Origin: Diplonema papillatum
Lineage: Eukaryota; Euglenozoa; Diplonemea; Diplonemida; Diplonemidae
NCBI GenBank assembly: GCA_030068145.1
Contig: JAPJBO010000345.1
Coordinates: 154,815 to 218,814 of the forward strand
Direction: 5' to 3'
Length of the DNA: 64,000 bases
Positions 29,745 to 40,712 of the stretch are shown here, piece by piece; position 1 is the first letter of the stretch, and each line of letters opens with the position of its first letter. The position numbers and the translations under genes are program-made. The notes under the pieces were generated by a model that saw only the letters and a program-made list of their open reading frames with translations, was not told where the DNA came from and ran no database searches.

Positions 29745-31255
29745 GTCACCGGGGTAAACACCATTCTCACACTTTTTCAACAATTCTTACCATTCTCACA
29801 CGGTTGCAACAAATGCTACCTTTCTCACACAGTCGCAACAAATGCTACCATTCTCACACAGTCGCAACAAATGCTACCATTCTCACACAGTCGCAACAAA
29901 TGCTACCATTCTCACACAGTCCAAACAATTTCTTACCATTCTCACACAGTCGCAACAAATGCTACCATTCTCACACAGTCCAAACAATTTCTTACCATTC
30001 TCACACAGTCGCAACAAAATGCTACCATTCTCACACAGTCGCAACAAATGCTACCATTCTCACACAGTCGCGTGTACACACAAAATGATTAGAAAGCTAC
30101 AGGGCAGTGTGAGGTTTAGCTACAAGAAGCTATAGCTAGCTACAGCGTAGCTTTTGTAGCCTTTTGTAGCCTTTTGTAGCTCTTTTTTTGGGGGGGTTCC
30201 CAGCCCATTCAGGATACTTTTCGCCCCAAAGTTCTTCAGTTTCGAAGTTTTCTGGGCATATTTTGGCGTGTTTCCTGGCACCTGCTTGCCCTGTTCACTG
30301 AGGCCTCACTGCCGGGCCCGCTGCAGCCTACCGAGCCTCAGTGAGGGTCGGTGAGGCTGCAACCACGCAGGCGGCGAGGGTGATGCAGCAGGGAAGCCTG
30401 GGGCGCCAGAGTCACGACGGTTCCATGAAGCGAAGCCAATCAGGACCCCAACCGCAGAGCGAAGAGCGCTCGAGACAGTGTGGGCCCGGAGCCCCGGCTG
30501 GAGCTCTCATTGCACTCCAGAGCCCCGGGCTGAGTCAGGTATTTGGCCGGTACCACCACTTACCAACACTTGGGCAGATGCTGCAGTGTGGACTGCCGAA
30601 GCCACCGTTTAGACCAGTCACTCCCCGTCGGACGGGGCCCCCCAAAAAGCCTCTCGGGGCCTCCTGGGGATTCGCCACAAGAACGCACTCACCCACCCTT
30701 TGGAAGATAGTGGAGACCATTCCTCAGTCCGGAGGCTTCCGGGTAGGGAGAGGCACAGAGAAGCAGCTCCACCGTGACGGCGGCAATCAACCGGAAAAAA
30801 GGCCGATTCACATGCTGCTCGCCTTCGACCTGGCGCGCGCTTTCGACGGGCAGCACGCTTCCGGCAGGCGGGACTCCCGGGAAGAGCACGCCGCTCAGCA
30901 CGAATCAACCCCGACTACTTTACGCGTATTCCCCGGGTGAGAATGCCCAAACTTGACACATTGCAATTCAAGTCACTTTGGCCCTTTGGAAAGTTTGGGG
31001 TCTTATAATCTTAGGATTTGAGTGGCGTCGGTTCAAACCCGCCTCTCTGGTCTTTGGTATTTGTTGCGACTGTGTGAGAATGGTAGCATTTGTTGCGACT
31101 GTGTGAGAATGGTAACATTTGTTGGAGCTTGTGTGAGAATGGTAAAATTTGTTGCGACCGTTTGAGAATGGTAAGGTTTGTTGAAACTTGTGTGAGAATG
31201 GTAAAAATTTGTTTGTGTGAGAATGGTATTTGCCCCGTGGTCACCACGGTGGCTG
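29745..31255. mobile_element. DNA element (family B) with inverted minisatellite ends; captured RT fragment
   Basis: Left array 29757-30066 repeats ACCATTCTCACACAGTCGCA (unit about 27-30 bp, 11 copies). Inverted copies lie at about 31068-31232. The outer edges are also inverted (GTGGTCACCGGGGTAAACA versus the complement of TTTGCCCCGTGGTCACCAC). The core contains a degenerate RT fragment (about 30690-30860: SGGFRVGRGTEKQ and MLLAFDLARAFD). That fragment resembles the RNase H LINEs at 47-56 kb. No transposase remains. Architecture is like the MULE families A and C. Confidence 0.65.
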
Positions 31256-31639
31256 GTCAGAAAAAAAAAATTTTTTTTTTGGCCCAAATACCCCAAAAAC
31301 CACACTTTGAAAATTTTTTGTGGGCCCACTTTTGCCAGGAAATTTTGACCATTTCACCTTGGAGAATTCGACCACCCAGCCTCCAAGGCAACTGCACTGT
31401 AGAAGGGGGGGGGGGGGGGGTCCCTTGCAAAGTCGTTGGGGGCCCTCAGGGTAGTGTCAGCACTGCCCCCCCCCCTTCATCGGGCTTCCCCCCTGTAGAC
31501 TACTGCACAGTAGGACTGGACCTGGGTCTGGCTTGCTGCACTCTGGCAGTCACTGCTAACAATGCTGGTAGACTTGTATCGTAGTGCCTGGGGGGAAACC
31601 CGACGCACCACAAACAATCCTTTTCATTTCCGGGTCCAT

Positions 31640-33365
31640 TTCTCGCATCGGAGCTGATCGCGAGCAGGAATTCGAAAAAAGTCTGCCACGTGGAGTCACG
31701 GTGGACCAGCCAAGAAATGTCACCAGCCAGGGATCGATTCCTGTCCTTCCCACTGCAAACCTGTGGTTTCCACGCCCGGTGCCTGCATCTTGTAAGGGCC
31801 CCCGAACCACGCACATACTGGATGGTCCCTGGTCTATTTTTCACGGATCTCTTCATCAGAGCTCATCGCGAGCAAAAAGTCGTCGAAAAAGGTCTGCTGC
31901 GTGAACCAGTAACATAATGCCACCACCAGGGGATCGATACCCGTCCTGCTCAATGCACACCGGGTGGTTTCCAAGCCCGGTGCTCTGCATCTTGTAAGAA
32001 CCCACGGACCACGCACATACTGGATGGTCCCTGGTCTATTTTTCACGGATCTCTTCATCGAAGCTGATCGCGAGCAAAAAGTCGTCGAAAAAGGTCTGCT
32101 GCGTGAACCAGCAACATAATGCCACCACCAGGGGATCGATACCCGTCCTGCTCAATGCACACCGGGTGGTTTCTACGCCCGGTGCTCTGCATCCTATAAG
32201 AACCCACGGACCACGCACGTAGTGTTTGATTCCCGGGTCTATTTCTCACGGATCTCTTCATCGAAGCTGATCGCGAGCAAAAAGTCGTCGAAAAAGGTCT
32301 GCTGCGTGAACCAGCAACATAATGCCACCACCAGGGGATCGATACCCGTCCTGCTCAATGCACACCGGGTGGTCTCCAAGCCCGGTGCTCTGCATCCTGT
32401 AAGAACCCACGGACCACGCACGTAGTGTTTGATTCCCGGGTCTATTTTTCACGGATCTCTTCATCGAAGCTGATCGCGAGCAAAACTTTGTCGACAAAGG
32501 TCTGCTACGCGGACCAGCAACAGAATGCCACCAGCCAGGGGATCGATACCGTCCGTGTTCAATGCACACCTGATCAGGCTGGTGGTTTCTCCGCCCGGTG
32601 CCCTGCAAATTGTAAAAACTACTGACCACGCACATAGTTTTCTGTCTCCGGGTCTATTTTTCACGGATCTCTTCATCGGAGCTGTTCGCAAGCAAAAATT
32701 CGTCGGAAAAGGTCTGCTACGTGGACCAGCGGGAAAATGTCGCCAACCAGGGGATCGAATCCCGTTCTTCCCAGTGCACACCGGTGGTTTCCACGCCCGG
32801 TGCCCTGCATCTTGCACGGACCCACGAACAATGCACATACTTTTTCGTTTCCGGGTCTATTTTTCACAGTTCTTTTCATCGGAGCTGATTGCGAGCAAAA
32901 ATTCGTCGAAAAAGGTCAGCTACATGGACCAGCGGGAAAAAGTTACCAACCAGGGGGTCGATACCCGTCTTGCTCGATGCCCACCTGGTGGTTTCCACAC
33001 CCGGTGCCCTGCATCATGCACGGACCCACGAACCACGCGCATACTTTTTCGTTTTCGGGTCTATTTTTCACGGATCTCTTCATTGCAGCTGATCGCGAGC
33101 TAAAATTCGTCGAAAAAGGCCTGCCGCGTGGTCCGGCGGGAAAATGCCACCACCCAGGGGATCGATTCCCGTCCTTCTCAATCCACACGTGGCGGCTTCC
33201 ACGCCCGGCGCCCTGCAACTTGTAAAGGGCCCCGAACCACGCACATAGTTTTTCGTCTCCGGGTCTATTTTTCACGGATCTCTTCATCGGAGCTGAAAAC
33301 GAGCAAAAACTCGTCGAAAAAGGTTTGCTACATGGACCAGCGGGAAAATGTCACCAGCCAGGAAA
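31640..33365. repeat. Satellite: nine copies of a ~205-bp unit
   Basis: The phrase TCACGGATCTCTTCATCG recurs at about 31842, 32042, 32249, 32451, 32660, 32866, 33068 and 33271, with a first diverged copy at about 31640. Each unit also contains GAGCAAAAA.TCGTCGAAAAA, a GG(A/G)(A/T)CCAGC motif and GGGGATCGAT.CCCGT. Units differ by about 5-20%. Long frames stay open on both strands because the unit length is near a multiple of three in places. I regard these as by-products rather than genes. Confidence 0.9.
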
Positions 33366-33589
33366 TCGATACCCTGCACACGCCGTGACACGGCCCGGAG
33401 AGGGCGGGGGGGGGTACCAGGGGGGGGTTGGGCGACTCTGAAAACGAGAACGAGGCAGAAAATCTGGTTTCGTCGCAATTTTTTTGCATTTTTGGGCACC
33501 TACCTGAGGTTATCTGACGAAAAAGACGTGAACATATTTTCAGTCGTCTGGGCAGCTATTTTAGCTATTTTTAGCTATAAATAGCTAAA

Positions 33590-34636
33590 AATAGCTACTG
33601 GGGGGGGCTAATTACTATTGAACCGTATAATACAATTGAACCGTATAATACAATTGAACTTTTTTTTCGGGGAATCGGCGCATCCCAACCGTATAATACA
33701 ATTGAATTGTAATGTTACTGTACGGCTGACACTTTCGCACTGCCGTTGAGTGTGAGCCAGTCGGTGAGGCGGTTTCAGGGCCGTTTTCGTTTCGGCTTTT
33801 TTTTGGAAAAGTCATGTTGGACCTCCAAAGCGGAGAAGAAATCTTAAAACGAGGTTTTGGTGTGCATTCCGAACCCGGGTCTTTCAAAGGTTTTGAGCAC
33901 GATCATGCTGATGTCGCTGGTGCCGTTGCTCGTGCCAACGTCTTGGAGCTGGCTGTGTGCGGGGATCATGAAGCACAAACATGGCAATGGGCCGGCAATC
34001 GCAGTGTGGCGGTGGCTCCGGAGCTGCTGAGCCAGCTCCGGAGTTGAGCTTCGGAGCCAGCCGGAGACACTGCCAATCGTCGGCATGGGGGCGATGGCCC
34101 ATCGGATGGGACATCTTGTTATCCCCAGATTTATCGGTTTATCCGTCTGCCGCCAGCGCTCTCTGTCAGAAAGAGAAAGCAGTAAGTTCGTCGGACTGCG
34201 GTCGCCATGCTGTTGGAAACTCTGATACTGAGCAACCGCCCCAGAAAAAGTGAACCTTAGGCCCAAGTTAGGGCACTCTCCTGCCAAGAGTCTTAGCAGG
34301 AGTCTTGCCAGGTGTTGGTGGAAACACCCACGGCATGCACCAGTTGGGTATTTCCGACCCGATGCACGAGAAATCAGGGCTCGGAGTCCGAACTGCGCTC
34401 GAACCTTTCGCTTGTTGCGTGAAGGTTTTCCCTTCAGTTTTTGCTCGGAGTTGCATTGTACTCACTGTGTCATTTAGTCCCGACAACAACGTGTTTCTTA
34501 ACAGGCAAGCTGCACTTCAATTGTAATACACTACTGTTTTTGGGGGGGGTCTGAGACCCCCCAATTCCACGCCGTGTATCGTTATATTACAATTGAACTC
34601 AATTGTAATTGGCCCCCCCCAGTAGCTGGCCAAATA
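33590..34636. mobile_element. Foldback-like element with AGCTACTGGGGGGGGC ends
   Basis: The left end (AGCTACTGGGGGGGGCTAAT then TACTATTGA) is mirrored at 34600-34636 (complement AGCTACTGGGGGGGGCCAAT). Short AATACAATTGAAC repeats lie inside both ends. TAGCTA microsatellite lies outside both ends. The core (33720-34530) has no recognisable gene and includes a GGCTCCGGAGCTG hairpin at about 34014-34060. Confidence 0.55.
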
Positions 34637-34659
34637 GCTAGCTAAGTCTCACACTGCCC

Positions 34660-34935
34660 CCGCACCAGCCCTGTTCCAGCAAGTAGGGGGAAGCGCCCGC
34701 AAGAAGCCGAGGCCGCAGCAGCCGCCTGCGAACGAGAAGCAGATGGCCGCCCACGAACCCACTGTTACCCAGCTCGTCTCCGCGGCTCCGAAGCGGAGCC
34801 GCGGAGACGAGCAGGTGAAACAAAACACAGGGGAGTCGAGATCTCGGCCGCGGGGAGAAAAGGAAGTGCGCCGAATCATCTGGTGGTGCTCAGGGTAGTC
34901 GGAGGCCTGACAATCACACTAATGCAACAAATTTA
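34660..34935 (+). mobile_element. Z2-type retroposon 3' end with C-terminal peptide
   Basis: A plus-strand frame gives ARKKPRPQQPPANEKQ ... RGEKEVRRIIWWCSG and stops. It is followed by CTCAGGGTAGTCGGAGGCCT and the 3' end CAATCACACTAATGCAAC. The last ~50 bp match the complement of 26091-26140. The basic, Pro/Glu-rich peptide is like the tail of other Z2 copies in composition only. It is 5'-truncated near 34655, where it meets TAGCTA/CAGTGTGAG repeat sequence. Confidence 0.5.
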
Positions 34936-35461
34936 CATCTGGTCACCCAGACTGGTGGTTCCTCGAGCTCGTCGTCAAACTGCACATCGGGACGTGAAGC
35001 GCAAACAGTACGCGGGGCAATAAGCGACCGAAGCAAAATGACACGACGCGTGCAAAGAGGTAGTCTGTTGCGGCTTGTGCAGTCTTCACAGGCATCGTCA
35101 CAGGAGTCAATACCCAAGATAGTACGGTTTTTCTTAGAGTTACCCATTATAGTACATGTTTCCTTAGAGTTACCCATTATAGTACATACCTCTTAGAGTT
35201 GATCAAGATAGTACATGTTTCCTTAGAGTTGCCCATTATAGTGCATCCCAAGATAGTACGGTTTTCCTTAGAGTTACCCATTATAGTACATACCTCCTTA
35301 GAGTTACCCATTATAGTACATGTTTCCTTAGAGTTACCCAAGATAGTACATGTTTCCTTAGAGTTGTCCATTATAGTACATAGTTGTGCATTATTGTGCA
35401 TAGTACGGTCTCTTATGATGAGACTTATCAGAAACCAGGAATTAGTTGTGGTCAGGGTCAC

Positions 35462-35960
35462 TCAACAGCTCAGCAACAGGGCTGTCCAGGCCTTGTGACC
35501 CCGGATGGGGTTTTCCCCCTTTGTGTTCCTGTTGACGTCTTGTGTCAACAGGAACCTCCGAGAATTGTTTCTGTTTTCCAAATCCCACACGTGGTTGTTG
35601 TAGGCTTGTGTCTTGAACTTGGTCTTGACATTGCCTTGCAGGTGGGCCACACAGGCTGCGTGCACAACCCGACTGTTATCAGGGTGCACCCTGGCAAGTC
35701 GCCGTAAACCCCTTCTACGTACCCGAGAAAACTTTCCCAGGCGGTGTTCTGCTCCCGATTCAGTACTTCCGTACTGTTCGTCAACGACGCGCTTTATAGC
35801 ATCGTACGCGACTCGGTAAGTCACATCTGGCATGATCTGCGACACCGGTCTTGCTTTGGAAAGCGCTGGCGACGGCATTCGCCGAGACCTTTCCATCGGT
35901 GAGGATGAGATGTTTCATCTCTGTTCCCACCACCTGGAGTGGCGGACTCAAGTTGGGTTC
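35462..35960 (-). pseudogene. MULE transposase N-terminal fragment
   Basis: Minus-strand frames with one shift near 35800 read MKHLILTDGKVSANAVASAF ... ARCDLPSRVRCYKAR, then AYDAIKRVVDEQYGSTESGA ... GLRRLARVHPDNSRVVHAAC and VAHLQGNVKTKFKTQAYNNH. The AK/IK...YGS....L......NP-like pattern is the pre-catalytic segment of MULE transposases. The DDE core is not present here, unlike in family A, where only the core survives. Confidence 0.55.
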
Positions 35961-36104
35961 AAGTTTTGGTTCAAATTTGTAGGTCCAAGTTTGGGCGGAT
36001 TTTGGACCAACTTTGGGTCCGCACTGCGTGAAAAGCTCATTCTTACTTTTCATGCTCGCCTTTTGGTGTTCAAGAGCAGCTCTCACCATCCACGCATTCC
36101 TGCA

Positions 36105-36312
36105 ACTTGGGGACCCAAGTTGGGTCCCCAAGTTGGGTCCCCAACTTGGGTTCCCAAACTTGGGTTCCAAACTTGGGTTCCCAAACTTGGGTCCCCAACT
36201 TGGGTCCCCAACTTGGGTCCCCAACTTGGGTCCCCAACTTGGGTCCCCAACTTGGGTCCCCAACTTGGGTCCCCAACTTGGGTCCCCAACTTGGGTCCCC
36301 AACTTGGGACCC
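36105..36312 (+). repeat. 13-bp minisatellite GGTCCCCAACTTG
   Basis: About sixteen near-identical direct copies, inside MULE family C. Reading frames on both strands are open because of the repeat and are not genes. Confidence 0.95.
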
Positions 36313-36759
36313 AAACTTGCCAAAATCTTGGTCACAGCGGACAGGACTGTAGATCTAACAACGCGGACTATAATGGAAAAATCTAAGGAAACATGGACTA
36401 TAATGGAAAAATCTAAGCGACCTGGACTATAATGGCAAAATCTAACAAAACACGGACTATAATGGCAATTGACTCCGTGGTGCGACCCCGTGCCCAACCA
36501 GCAGCACCCATGGCAGGGCCATGCCGTGCATGGCAGCGGCCGGGGGAAGGGGGTCCCTTAAAAAAACGAAAAAAAAGCAGAAACTATCTCTCTGTGCATT
36601 TTTTTGGCATTTTTGGGGTTCTCCCGGGGGTTTTCAAGGGTGTGTACTATAATGGGCAACTCTAAGGAAACATGTACTATCTTGATCAACTCTAAGGAAA
36701 CATGTACTATAATGGGTAACTCTAAGAAAGTGTGTACTATAATGGGAAATGACCCTCGT

Positions 36760-36860
36760 CACAGATTGTTGCTGCATATCAAGTTCAACCTACTACTACA
36801 GAGGTTTAGTAAACCGTTTACTGCCAATGAGTGCCGCACCAGGATACCGAGCCCGGTGTA
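36760..36860 (+). repeat. Dispersed repeat Q (GGTTTAGTAAACCGTTTAC), copy 1
   Basis: Related sequence occurs at 39993-40130 and, inverted, at 44510-44665. All share the palindrome-like GTTTAGTAAACCGTTTAC, then CGCAACCAGG.T.CCGAGCC. The two longer copies also share CCTGAATTATGCA..A.TCTG. The block CCAGGRTACCGAGCCSGG could come from a tRNA-derived SINE, but no complete A/B box pair was confirmed. Confidence 0.7.
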
Positions 36861-37149
36861 GCAGCTCCGTCCAAAACCCCATCTGAAGTTGTGCCCGCCA
36901 CAAAACGAGCCACAAGGTTTGTGGCTATTTTGTGGTTAGATGGCCCAAAATGCGGCTGACAGCTATGCCCAGTGACAGCCCATTGTCCGTCGTCCAAAAT
37001 GTGGATGTCACAGTCACAATGCAGCGGAAGGTCTGAAGGTCGTGAATTCGAGTCCTGCATGTGGCACTTTTTCGGGGACGAACCCTGCAAGTGACACTTT
37101 TTGAGGCACCGAATGGGCAGGGACAATTCCCATTATGGTGCACTTCCTT

Positions 37150-40100
37150 ATGTTTGTGCCCATTCTCGAACACTCGCTAACTTTTTGCCCATTCTCGAAC
37201 ACTCGCTAACTTTTTGCCCATTCTCGAACACTTTTTAACTTTTTGCCCATTCTCGGTAACTTCGTGCCCATTCTCGAACACTATTTAACTTTTTGCCCAT
37301 TCTCGAACATTCCAGTTTTTGTGATGAAAATGTCCCTTCCCCGAGACATTTGCCTCAAGTTTTACCGCGAGAACAGCTGAGTTCACTGATTCGAAGACGG
37401 TACCCTTGCTAACTTCAGGCCGCAGCCTCTTCGGCATCTACACTCGGGTTCTTGGTTGCTTCAAGCTCTTCTACACGTGACGGTGGTGTGCGAGCTACCC
37501 CGTTTAAAAACCCGGCACAGACTTCACTGAGTTTGCTCGTCTTGCTTGCAAATTGTGCGGCGGCCATTGAGTGACCTTAGTTCACTGACCTACACCAGGA
37601 GAAGCAGCTTGCAGCAAAGTGATTCAAAAAGTTTGACCGAAAATTTTTGGGTCAAAAAATTTCGGTCAATTTTTGGGTCAAAAATTTAGGACAAAATTTT
37701 TGGGTCAAATTTTTTGGTCAAAAATTCGGGGTCCAATTTTTTTGGTCAACTTTTTTTCAGAGTTGAAGTGGCAGCGGTTACACTTGGCACATGGCTGCAT
37801 GCAGGGCTGGTTAGCCACAACTTGCCACATTGTGGCCCATTTAGCCACAACTTTAGCCACAATGTTGTGGCTAAATGTGCAAAAATTTTGATCGGAAAAA
37901 AGACCACCCAAAACACGCTAAACACCGTTTTTTGTGTGGATTTTCGTGTTTTTTGGATGGTTTTGGGTATTCTGGGCCTCATACCCCCCCAACAGACCTC
38001 GAGTTCGCTTCTCGTGGATTCGAGTGGTTTTTGCCAACTTGCAGCCAAGTGCTGCCAATTTCTGGGGTGACTCAGCCAGAATTCGCTATTATTTTGCGAA
38101 ATCCGCGGCTTGTGGGGGTTTTCCCGGATGGTACTGGACCCTTTCGACAATTTCAGGTGGATTCTGTGCGAATAAACGGGGGAAATCCTTGCCAGGCTCC
38201 TCGTTCCACACGGTGGCCACACGTGACGAAGCTCCCCAACCGGACTTCTAACCGGAGCCGACAACAAGGCACACCGGAAACCGTTCCTCTCCCGACCTAA
38301 CGGAGCTAAAGGATGGCCAGGTACATTCATGTTCCCATGTTTCCGGCTAAGGCCCAGGCTCCGTACACTTCAAAAAAAGAAACGTGGCAACCGTGTGGCG
38401 ACCAGCCTGCTGTCCAGACCGATTCAATCGCCGGCGATTTTGAACACTGTGGTATTTTCGACAGCAGGACTCGGTCCAAGTCCCGGGGTAGGCTGTCATC
38501 GCGGATAATGACTTCAACAGTTCACTACGAATGCGACACGATCATGTCCGCAAACCCGTTGCACAGGATTTGCACCGACCCGTGCACCAGTTTGCTGTCG
38601 GTTCCTTGCTACTGTAAAAAGTTTCCGTTCATCGATTACTTGTTGCAACTGTTGCATTGCAAGCAACCTATCCTGGACTCAGGCTGGGGGCTGATTTCAC
38701 CGTCAAATTTGATGCCATGATGAGAACGCGAAACCGAGAGTCTGGTAAGCACATGACTGGCGCTTGCACGGTGCAGAGTACGGAAGAGTACACTGCGCAG
38801 CGGTGCTGCCTGCCAAGCGGGTCACCTCCTCCTGAACACCGAGCAGGATGACGGTCACTGGTCTCGCCGCGCCTGGGCAGTGCTACACCGTGCAGTGCAC
38901 GGCGATGCAGAGCTGATGCGCACCGGTTGTGATACAACCTGTTCTGCATCTCCCTCGGGTGCGGCTCCGAGCAGCACCAACCTGGTGACCAGGCTCGGTG
39001 CGATTCGCACTGAACTAAGCCGTGACGAAGAAGAACGAAAAAGCGGATGAGTGGATGAGTGAACGTCGTTGCATGCAGTTCCGCGGCTGGAACAACTTCA
39101 ATTCAGAATGTCAGTGGCATGAATTGAAGGATGTCAAGCTTTCGCAGCCTGAATCAGGACTGCTGAGAGGAAAGGTGAGTCCCAGTCGACTCTCGAGCTG
39201 TTGGGAGTGGCAGTGGCAATAAACCGGGACCGCGGTAGCATGAACCATGTTTGGAACGTGCACGTGACACGAAGATACCCATCCCGTGTTGCGCAGCGCA
39301 CGGGACCGGGGAGCCTGGCAAGCATTTCCCCCGTTTATTCGCACAGAATCCACCTGAAATTGTCGAAAGGGTCCAGTACCAACCTAGCGAATTCTGGCTG
39401 AGTCACCCCAGAAACTGGCAGCACTTGGCTGCAAGTTGGCAAAAACCACTCGAATCCACGAAAGGCGAACTCGAGGTCTGTTGGGGGGGTATGAGGCCCA
39501 GAATACCCAAAACCATCCAAAAAACACGAAAATCTACCCGAAAAACGGTGTTTAGCGTGTTTTGGGTGGTCTTTTTTTCGATCAAAAAATTTGCACATTT
39601 AGCCACAATTTAGCCACAACATTGTGGCTAAAGTTGTGGCCCAATGGGCCACATTGTGGCAAGTTGTGGCTAACCAGCCCTGCTGCATGATGGCAGGAGA
39701 AATGGCTCCTGCCATGCGCCCTGGCGGCTCGCCGGCAATTCCAGTCTCTCTCTCAGCCTGCCAGCCTGCGGCAGGGAGGACAAGATCCAGTCACCAGCCG
39801 CCAGCTCCTGATTATTTTCAGACGACTGGCACTTTTTCTTTGCAGCTTCTACTGTAAGAGTAGCATCACTCAAATCTTGATTGGCCCGCTCCTCCTCTGG
39901 AGTCATTCGTGACGTCGCGCCCGTCGCTGGTTACTACTCGTTGTAAAACAGTGGCTCTGATTCTGAAGAGGTTTCGGCACAGAATTAGGAAGCGCTAAGT
40001 AGGTCACTCGCGCATACCTGAATTATGCACGAATCTGTGTGCACAATACCTTTAGAAAACCGTTTACCCGTAGTCTGCGGTGTCAGTGACCCAGTGCGCA

Positions 40101-40405
40101 ACCAGGGTACCGAGCCGGGACGCAGCAGCCAACCACAATGCTGGCACCTTGTTCGAGGAACGGGGGTGGTGAGTTCGAATCCCACCCTGGGCAATTTTCA
40201 ATGTTCGAGAATGGGCAAAAAGTTAGGCGACTGTTCGAGAATGGGCAAAAAGTTAAAAAGTGTTCGAGAATGGGCGAGTGTTCGAGAATGGGCAAAAAGT
40301 TAAATTGTGTTCGAGAATGGGAATTAGCCCGCTGTAATGGGCACTCGAAAACACCGAATGGGCAAATCTAAGAAAACCGTGCTGTAATGGGCACCAGCCC
40401 CCCTG
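37150..40405. mobile_element. DNA element (family D) with TTTTTGCCCATTCTCGAACA arrays at both ends
   Basis: Five to six direct copies of CTTTTTGCCCATTCTCGAAC lie at 37155-37312, and inverted copies (GTTCGAGAATGGGCAAAAAG) at 40198-40320. Related TGGGCA units continue to 40395. In the core are a complete TIR transposon (37802-39682) and a 50-codon minus-strand frame, 37415-37567 (MAAAQFASKTSKLSEV). That frame has a diverged counterpart near 45230-45290. No transposase core is seen. Confidence 0.6.
37802..39682. mobile_element. hAT-like TIR element T1 (1.88 kb, ~390-bp inverted repeats)
   Basis: The ends read CAGGGCTGGTTAGCCACAAC and its complement. CAGGG.TG is the usual hAT end. CTGCATG flanks it at 37795-37801 and 39683-39689. 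The empty site exists at 29328 (CTGCATGATGGCAGG in repeat S). Inverted repeats extend to about 38200 and from about 39300. The core has no transposase. A plus frame ending at a good donor (39022-39171, ...SGLLRGK|GTGAGT) could be a captured exon. Confidence 0.9.
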
Positions 40406-40421
40406 TTCCAGTCTCGAAAAA

Positions 40422-40492
40422 TGCGTAAACCGGGAATCGAACCCGGGCCGACCCCGTGGCAGGGGGCCATTCTACCACTAGACCATTTACGC
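40422..40492 (-). tRNA. tRNA-Gly (GCC)
   Basis: The minus strand folds as a standard 71-nt tRNA. Acceptor GCGTAAA pairs with TTTACGC. The D arm starts TGGTCTAGTGGTAGAATGG (A box). The anticodon stem CCCC/GGGG closes loop CTGCCAC with anticodon GCC. The T arm is CCGGG-TTCGATT-CCCGG (B box). The discriminator is A. No intron is present. It lies 220 bp from the 3' edge of the LINE array. An AATG microsatellite lies just upstream of its 5' end (40505-40520). Confidence 0.97.
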
Positions 40493-40712
40493 TGATTTTT
40501 CGAAATGAATGAATGAATGAAAAACAAGCACCGTTCCTTCAGCCGCTCAGAAGAGCAGCATCCGGAACGGTCAGGCGTTACTAGCCCGTTTGCGCCAAGA
40601 GACACGCGCACGAGTGACAGGTCCACAGGTTAGGGGATAGGAAGGGGGGGGTCGACGAGGGAAATAAGAAAGAAGACGGAAATAAGTAAAGAAATAAAGA
40701 AAGAAAGAAAGA

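Larger units (their letters stand above)
35105..36755 (-). mobile_element. MULE (family C) with inverted minisatellite ends
   Basis: Left array (35115-35405) repeats TAGAGTTACCCATTATAGTA. Inverted copies (TACTATAATGGGTAACTCTA) lie at about 36360-36470 and 36645-36755. The core holds part of a MULE transposase on the minus strand and a 13-bp minisatellite. Each end is thus made of repeated subterminal units rather than a single TIR. Confidence 0.65.

Noticed and set aside
31690-33388. Several 60-190 codon ORFs on both strands
   Set aside because: All fall within the 205-bp satellite and repeat the same peptide with drift.
24265-36312. Regular repeat arrays resembling CRISPR
   Set aside because: Units are contiguous without unique spacers, the DNA is eukaryotic, and no cas genes exist. 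They are minisatellites at transposon ends.
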